From Capillidium heterosporum (Eukaryota > Entomophthoromycota > Entomophthoromycetes > Entomophthorales > Capillidiaceae): DNA of 64,000 nucleotides. Location of the stretch: contig WBMQ01000005.1 in assembly GCA_016630905.1 (NCBI GenBank), positions 1,116,001 to 1,180,000 of the forward strand, given 5' to 3'. Position numbers and translations under genes: made by a program. This document shows positions 58,756 through 64,000 of the stretch, piece after piece; the first letter of the stretch is position 1, and each line of letters begins with the position of its first letter. The notes below the pieces were generated by a model that saw only the letters and a program-made list of their open reading frames with translations, had not been told where the DNA came from and did not search any database.

Positions 58756-60173
58756 CGGGGTTCTAATTCTTAATCCTGTCTAATCGGCTCTAATCCTAAT
58801 TCTGCTAATCCTAAGCTAATATTGATCCAACACTAATCTTTATATCAATTTTAAGCTACTATAGGCAGGCAGTGTTCTGGTACGAATCCTGGCCAATTCA
58901 ATGGTTACAGGAAACCGATACTATCAAGCTGATTCTCTAGAGAAGCCGTCTGAGGTTTCATTACATTTTCTACAAGCTTTCAAAAGCAACTTTAGTATAA
59001 ACGGCTACATGAGTTTACTATATATATGATATAGCCAGTTTGAAATAATTTAGTGTGAGATTTAAATTTTTAGATACTAATGTTAAAGATATCAGTCAAT
59101 GGTTTAGAACTAGTAATTCAATAACAAAACTCATCAGTTCCAAAAAATTGCTTCAGGTTGGAAGGTGGCTATCAATATATATAAATTATACATCTAATCA
59201 AAGTTAAAGTCCATTGATTACTAACACTTGCATCTATAATTTTATAGTAATTGATTGATTTTTCTAAATACCCTTATTATCTTGGCTATTACTTTTCTCA
59301 TCATTTACAACTACGTTGAAGTTTATTACTCATATAAATTCATAAATTTAATTTCAATCAGCAAGTACATTTATTGATATAAATATCATAAGTAATTGCA
59401 TATACCTTAGATATCTAAACTAAATTATATAAAAAAATTGTTTATATCGGCTTGATGCCAATTTGAATATCAATTGTAGCTAATAGTTTAAATTTGAATT
59501 TTTATTTTGCAATACTGTTATCATCAAGTCTTCTAGTTGGAAGGTTGGTATTACAAAACGACTTGGTATAAATATTTTATCAAAACTAAATGCACTTTTA
59601 CCTATCAGGAAACAATCTATTTCATTTTACCCTAATTAAATAAGTGTAGAAATGGAGAATTTCATTTACTACATTCATCTACAAATCTAGTTTCTACTAA
59701 AGGCAATAGACCAACAATCCAAAAAATTAACTTGAGCTTTACATAATCGTATATAAGATATTGAGAACTAGTTAGACTGATAAACACAACTAATGGCAGA
59801 GTATTGTGTGGTACTCTTGTTACTTGAGCAGGTTTAATATACCAAATCAAAAGGGAATATTAGCAGCAGATTGAACTTCTGAGTAATGTCGTTAACTAGA
59901 TAAAATCCTGATTCAACAAGTAATGAATTTAAGATAAAGGTATGTTCCATAAAGTCGCAGAATTCTCTACAAATAAACTTATAAAATAGTACAGCTTTAA
60001 AGAAGCATGTAAATATTTACACCAATGAATTCTAGCTTATTTGATTCAAGAAGCGTAGCCAGCTTTTTCATTATCAACGATTCATTGGCTCTAATCAAGC
60101 ACTCACTTCTAGTCAACTCAAATTGATTAATTGATTTGACTCCCAACTTTCTTCAAATAAGCCAACTCAGAGC
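58756..60173. other. Intergenic, short CTAATCC-like repeats
   Basis: Just past the small membrane protein (58765-58815) the + strand has several degenerate CTAATCC/CTAAT units. The rest is AT-rich and leads to the helicase gene; no open frame of interest is seen. Confidence 0.45.
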
Positions 60174-63100
60174 ATGAACAACAACCCAAGAAACCCATGG
60201 ATGAATCCATGGATAACAACTAATAACAGCAATAGTAGTAACTCGGGGGAGAAAGATAATCCACAAAACCAACGTAGTTTAAGCATACCCTTTACTAGCA
60301 ACAGCATGCAAGGCTCAAATTCGTTTAACCAACAGACTACCGATTTATCGCAACAACAAAGCAGATTTAATGTGACTAACAGCCAAGAGAGGAACAACTT
60401 AAATAATACAAGCAGTCGTTTTAGTCAAAATGGAGCGAATAGCAATACCGATATGAATAAGTTTATAAATAATACAGCTTCAGTGAACCCATTTCAAAGG
60501 AACTCGCAGCCTTTCATTTCTCAACAAGATAGATTCAATGCAGCCAACGGTCAAAAGAGAAGCAATTTTAACGGTGTAAGTACAGGTAACTTTGCAAACA
60601 ATGCCTACAGCGGAAATGTACCTGCTTTTAATTCATTTGCTACCAACCCCAATACATTTGAAAGCTCCAAGAAATTTTCAACACCAGCTACAAATTTCGC
60701 TCATTCCAACTTTAATAGCAACTTTAACCCAGTCCAGAACGATAGCTTACATCCAACTAAAGTGAAACAGGAAAGTGAGAACTTTGTGGACGACAACTAC
60801 GATTTTGATACCCTATTTTCTGACAGCGACATCGAAGTGGTTGATGAAAAACCCAATCAACAGATCAAAACCAAGATGGAGGAAATAGTTGACGATAGCT
60901 ACGACTTTGAGGCAATGTTTGGGGATAGTGATATCGAGGTAGTCGAAGTTAAAGATAACTCAGATATCGAAGTTAAGGTTGAGGAGACAGTAAATTTGGT
61001 GGATGATGATTACGACTTTGAGGCGATATTTGACGACTGTAGCATCACAGCCAATAATAAATCAAAGGGCGTGTACTTTCAAGCTAAGACTGAAGAAGAA
61101 ACAACCATAATTGACGATAATTACGACTACGGTGCAATACTCGATGATAGCGACGATGTGAATCAAACTACCAACAATTCATTTAACAAAGAAGCTAGCA
61201 TTTCGAATCCAAACCCAATGAGTCAGATGGCTAACATGGATGTGTGTGAGGAAGAAGGTTTCGTCGACGAGAACTACGATTTTGAGGCGCTATTTGAGAG
61301 TGAAGGTGATGATGATGGTGATGAGAACGACTACCAGAGTCACGATCAGATGAACTCGAACCCACCTTCCAATTCCAAAACCAACCCTTTTCTCCAATCA
61401 CTCGATGTAAGCTCTTTATTGATTTGCCAATATTTTAACACCCGAACTTCAGCTAGTTAGTCGACCTATGGCTCAACCTACTTCAAACCAGCCAAGTAAC
61501 CGAGTTAATCCCTTTCAAGCTTCCGGGTTTACGCGCACCATTGAGGTAGCCCCACCTCAGTTCTGCTACGAGGACAAGTACAACCTGTCTCCGCTGCCTC
61601 ACTGTCCAGAGTCGATAAAAACCTGGATTTACCCCGTCAACTACCCCATCCGTGAGTACCAGTTCAACATCGTCCACAAGGCCTTGTACTATAACACCTT
61701 AGTTGCCCTTCCCACCGGTCTAGGTAAAACCTTCATAGCAGCCGTTGTCATGTTCAACTACTATAGATGGTTCCCTAAGCTAAAAGTTGTCTTTATGGCC
61801 CCCACCAAACCTTTAGTCAATCAGCAAATTGAGGCCTGTTACAACATCTGCGGGATCCCCCAACACGAATCTGTCGAGATTACCGGCTTCCATGAAACCT
61901 AGTGATCGGAAGGTGGCTTGGGCTACCAAACGTGTATTCTACATCACCCCACACGTCTTGAACAATGATTTGAAGTCCAAAATATGCTCGGCATCCAACT
62001 TCTCCTGTATCGTGATTGATGAAGCCCATCGTGCTATCGGTGAGTTTGCATCAGCCCAGGTCGTTCAGAAGCTCTACAAGGGAAACCCTTTGATACGCAT
62101 TCTAGCCTTATCAGCCACACCAGGTAGCACTATTCAAAAAGTACAATCTGTGATTCAGAACCTGTTCATATCGAAGATCGAGTTTCGACTGGAATCGTCT
62201 CCCTGACTATTCAACCCTACACCTTCGACAAGGTTACTGAGGAAGTTATCGTATCTTTAAGCCCGTTGATGAGGCGGTTTGAGGACGGCTTTAAGAACTT
62301 GATGGCACCGTATATAACTAAATTGCACAAACATGGTGCGCTGTTCTCATCCGACGTCAATTCTGTGCATCGGTACGCTCTATTGCAGGCACGTCAACAA
62401 TTCCGAACTTATTCACTCGATCGCCCCAAATTTATAAAGAACCAAATAGAGGGATACTTTGCCATAAGCTTCTCTTTATGTTCTTACCTGGAGCACCTGG
62501 TAAAGTATGGATTAGGGTCCTTCTACTCGCAGATCGTAGCTTGGAGGGAATCTACTGAATACTCACCCTACCGCGCTGAGTGCATCAAGAATCCGAACTT
62601 CATCTCCATGGTCGAAGAGTTGGGTAAATTGATCAACAGTCCCGACTTTTTAACTTCGATGGAATCGCACCCCAAGTTGAAGACCATGTACCAGTACATC
62701 GCTGAATACTTTGTCAAGTTGAGTGGGGAGGAGAAGGCCAAATCTAAGGTCATGGTTTTCGCCCAGTTTCGTGAACCGGTCGAGGAGATTGTGCAGACAT
62801 TGCGACTAAACCCCGACATCCGGCCATCTGCTTTTATTGGGAGAGGTGCTTCAAAGTCAGGTAAAGGGTTGAAGATGAAGGAGCAGGCTGACGTCCTTGC
62901 TAAATTTAAATCAGGGAGAGTTCAACTGCCTTGTCTGTACCTCCATTGGCGAAGAGGGTTTAGATATCGGGGAAGTCGATTTGATTGTATGTTTCGACTC
63001 CAACAGTTCACCTATACGGCTGCTGCAACGAATTGGCCGTACAGGAAGACGTCGCGAAGGGAAGGTATGCATGCTGTTGACTGAAGGGAAGGAGGTTCGA

Positions 63101-63976
63101 GCCTTTCACAACTCCAAGCGGACGCACCGAACCATCTTGGATTCCATAGCTGAGAATAGTATGATGATGTATGGCGAAAACCCCCGAATGCTGCCCAAAG
63201 GTACCGTACCCAAGTGCGAGAAGGTGTGTATAGAAGTGAAAAAATACGTCGACCCACTCGATGCTTTCAGATTGAACAAGGCCAAGAAGAATGACAAATC
63301 AGCCAGTTTCCGATTGGATGCCAGTCAGAGGCTACATCTACTGAAGATCTTTGGACACAGTAAGCCGGGTAAGTTGAGAGTCAACAGGTGGCCTGAGAAG
63401 CAGTTGAAACTGGATGATACCTTCCAGATCAAGCACTCCAAGCGGACGCAGGATTTTGTAAAGTTGATGCAGAAATTCCAAGACTTTAAATCTAGAGGGG
63501 TGGAGTTCGATATGACGCCTATTGAAAGTCAAAGGGATACTTATCATGACCGAAATGAACTCGAGTTGCTGGAACAGAATTCGCAGCTTTTGCGAGAGAG
63601 TTCAAGTAGGATGTTCAATTCGGACTTTGACTTTGACGCCCAGTTCTCCCGACCGAAGCAATCCAAGTTGACTAAGGAGCGTAAGAGTAAAGAGTTGGAT
63701 GCCAGCTGGAGCAACACGAGGGAGCTGATGGAGCTAGATGACATGATGGGGTTGAACAGTCAGAGGCATGAAATATCGCACGTCGATATGGACTTTTCTT
63801 TCAGTCTGACGAAGGACGACGGTTCACCTGGGTTTAATTTGGCGGCATCATCACCTGGTGTTTGGTTAGAGGAAGCGCCTAACCTTGAACTTCGACCCCA
63901 GTCTCAACTTCAACAAACCCAAGGTCCAATTTCCCAGTCCCAACTTCAATCACTTGAATCGGAAACCCAAACCTAA
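60174..63976 (+). CDS. MPH1: FANCM/Mph1-type DNA helicase with five acidic repeats
   Basis: Fork-remodelling, D-loop-unwinding DEAH helicase of the FANCM/Mph1/Fml1 group. Exon 1 (60174-61406, 411 codons) is disordered and Asn/Gln-rich, then carries five copies of D-[DE]-x-Y-D-[FY] at residues 206, 240, 277, 314 and 365 (for example [20 protein letters not shown]). After an intron (61407-61452) follows the helicase core: [25 protein letters not shown] (Walker A), DEAH in [50 protein letters not shown] and QRIGRTGRR. The tail has [16 protein letters not shown] and [12 protein letters not shown], as in fungal Mph1. The core needs frame changes near 61.89, 62.20 and 62.91 kb to read through. These may be decay, sequence errors or recoding. 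No nuclease domain is seen. Confidence 0.85.
60789..61298 (+). repeat. Five D-[DE]-x-Y-D-[FY] acidic motif repeats in the helicase
   Basis: Protein-level repeat within exon 1 of the Mph1-like gene. Units begin at codons 206, 240, 277, 314 and 365, so spacing is 34, 37, 37 and 51 residues. The consensus is V/I-D-[DE]-x-Y-D-[FY]-[DEG]-[AT]-[LMI]-[FL] followed by acidic residues. The first two also carry DSDIEVV, a SUMO-interaction-like stretch. RMI1 (coded at about 4420-4470) has the same motif once. Confidence 0.85.
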
Positions 63977-64000
63977 GATGAGGAAGCGGGACTTGGATGC

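Noticed and set aside
58765-58815. Interstitial telomere-like repeat (CTAATCC units)
   Set aside because: The units are few and degenerate and do not match TTAGGG. They are better called low-complexity sequence.
58860-58900. tRNA-like GGTACGAATCC T-arm
   Set aside because: No matching acceptor, D or anticodon arm could be found around it.
10023-63000. A genome-wide system of +1 frameshifting at stop codons
   Set aside because: ALE1-like, PMT and one Mph1-like break fit a +1 step at a stop, but another Mph1-like break lies far from any 0-frame stop and a further one needs two extra bases. Any single-base insertion would also look like a shift at the next stop when both frames happen to be open. 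Not claimed without read-level support.
1-64000. Retroelement, DNA transposon or CRISPR array
   Set aside because: I found no reverse transcriptase, integrase or transposase motif, no paired terminal repeats and no spaced direct repeats. The FAR1-like genes have a domain also used by Mutator-like elements, but no transposase.

Overview
The window is a piece of eukaryotic nuclear DNA, most likely from an early-diverging fungus. The evidence is a strongly AT-rich background, many tiny introns (about 31-60 bp, GTAAGT/GTAAAT-type donors, CTAAT/CTAAC branch sites close to the acceptor), fungal forms of several proteins (a Prp9-like SF3a60 with a central zinc finger, a PMT2-type mannosyltransferase, an ALE1-type acyltransferase, an HMT1-type ABC transporter, an Mph1-type helicase) and TPX2-type and FAR1-type domains that are unusual in yeasts and moulds. 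The species assignment is inference. The genetic code looks standard; a tRNA-Leu(CAG) is present and UAA, UAG and UGA all end genes.

Layout. 0-10 kb is a dense housekeeping block: tRNA-Leu, SF3a60/PRP9, RMI1, FMC1, a TPX2-domain protein, a broken gene and an ALE1-like acyltransferase. 10-36 kb is a gene-poor, AT-rich region of recent duplication and decay. It holds an intact F-box/LRR gene with a small secreted protein gene beside it, a second copy of that pair in which the F-box gene is dead, two more dead secreted-protein copies, a duplicated unknown gene at 21 and 27 kb, and several relics. 36-54 kb is accessory and secretory: an HMT1-type ABC transporter, a short-chain dehydrogenase, four FAR1-like zinc-finger paralogues (two intact, two decayed), a protein O-mannosyltransferase and a second short-chain dehydrogenase with the same exon pattern as the first. 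54-64 kb holds a secreted S41-like peptidase, a small possible membrane protein and an FANCM/Mph1-type helicase.

How genes may work together. RMI1 (3.4 kb) and the FANCM/Mph1-like helicase (60.2 kb) belong to pathways known to meet at stalled forks and recombination intermediates. Both carry the same acidic motif, D-[DE]-x-Y-D-[FY]: once in RMI1 and five times in the helicase. This is the most interesting signal in the window. The F-box/secreted-protein pair and the FAR1-like family show local birth and death of accessory genes.

Caution. Several otherwise well-conserved genes (ALE1-like, PMT, Mph1-like, TPX2-like) carry one or more apparent reading-frame breaks, while neighbours such as SF3a60, RMI1, FMC1, the ABC transporter, both dehydrogenases and the peptidase read cleanly. 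Sequence errors, decay and recoding cannot be told apart from the sequence alone.
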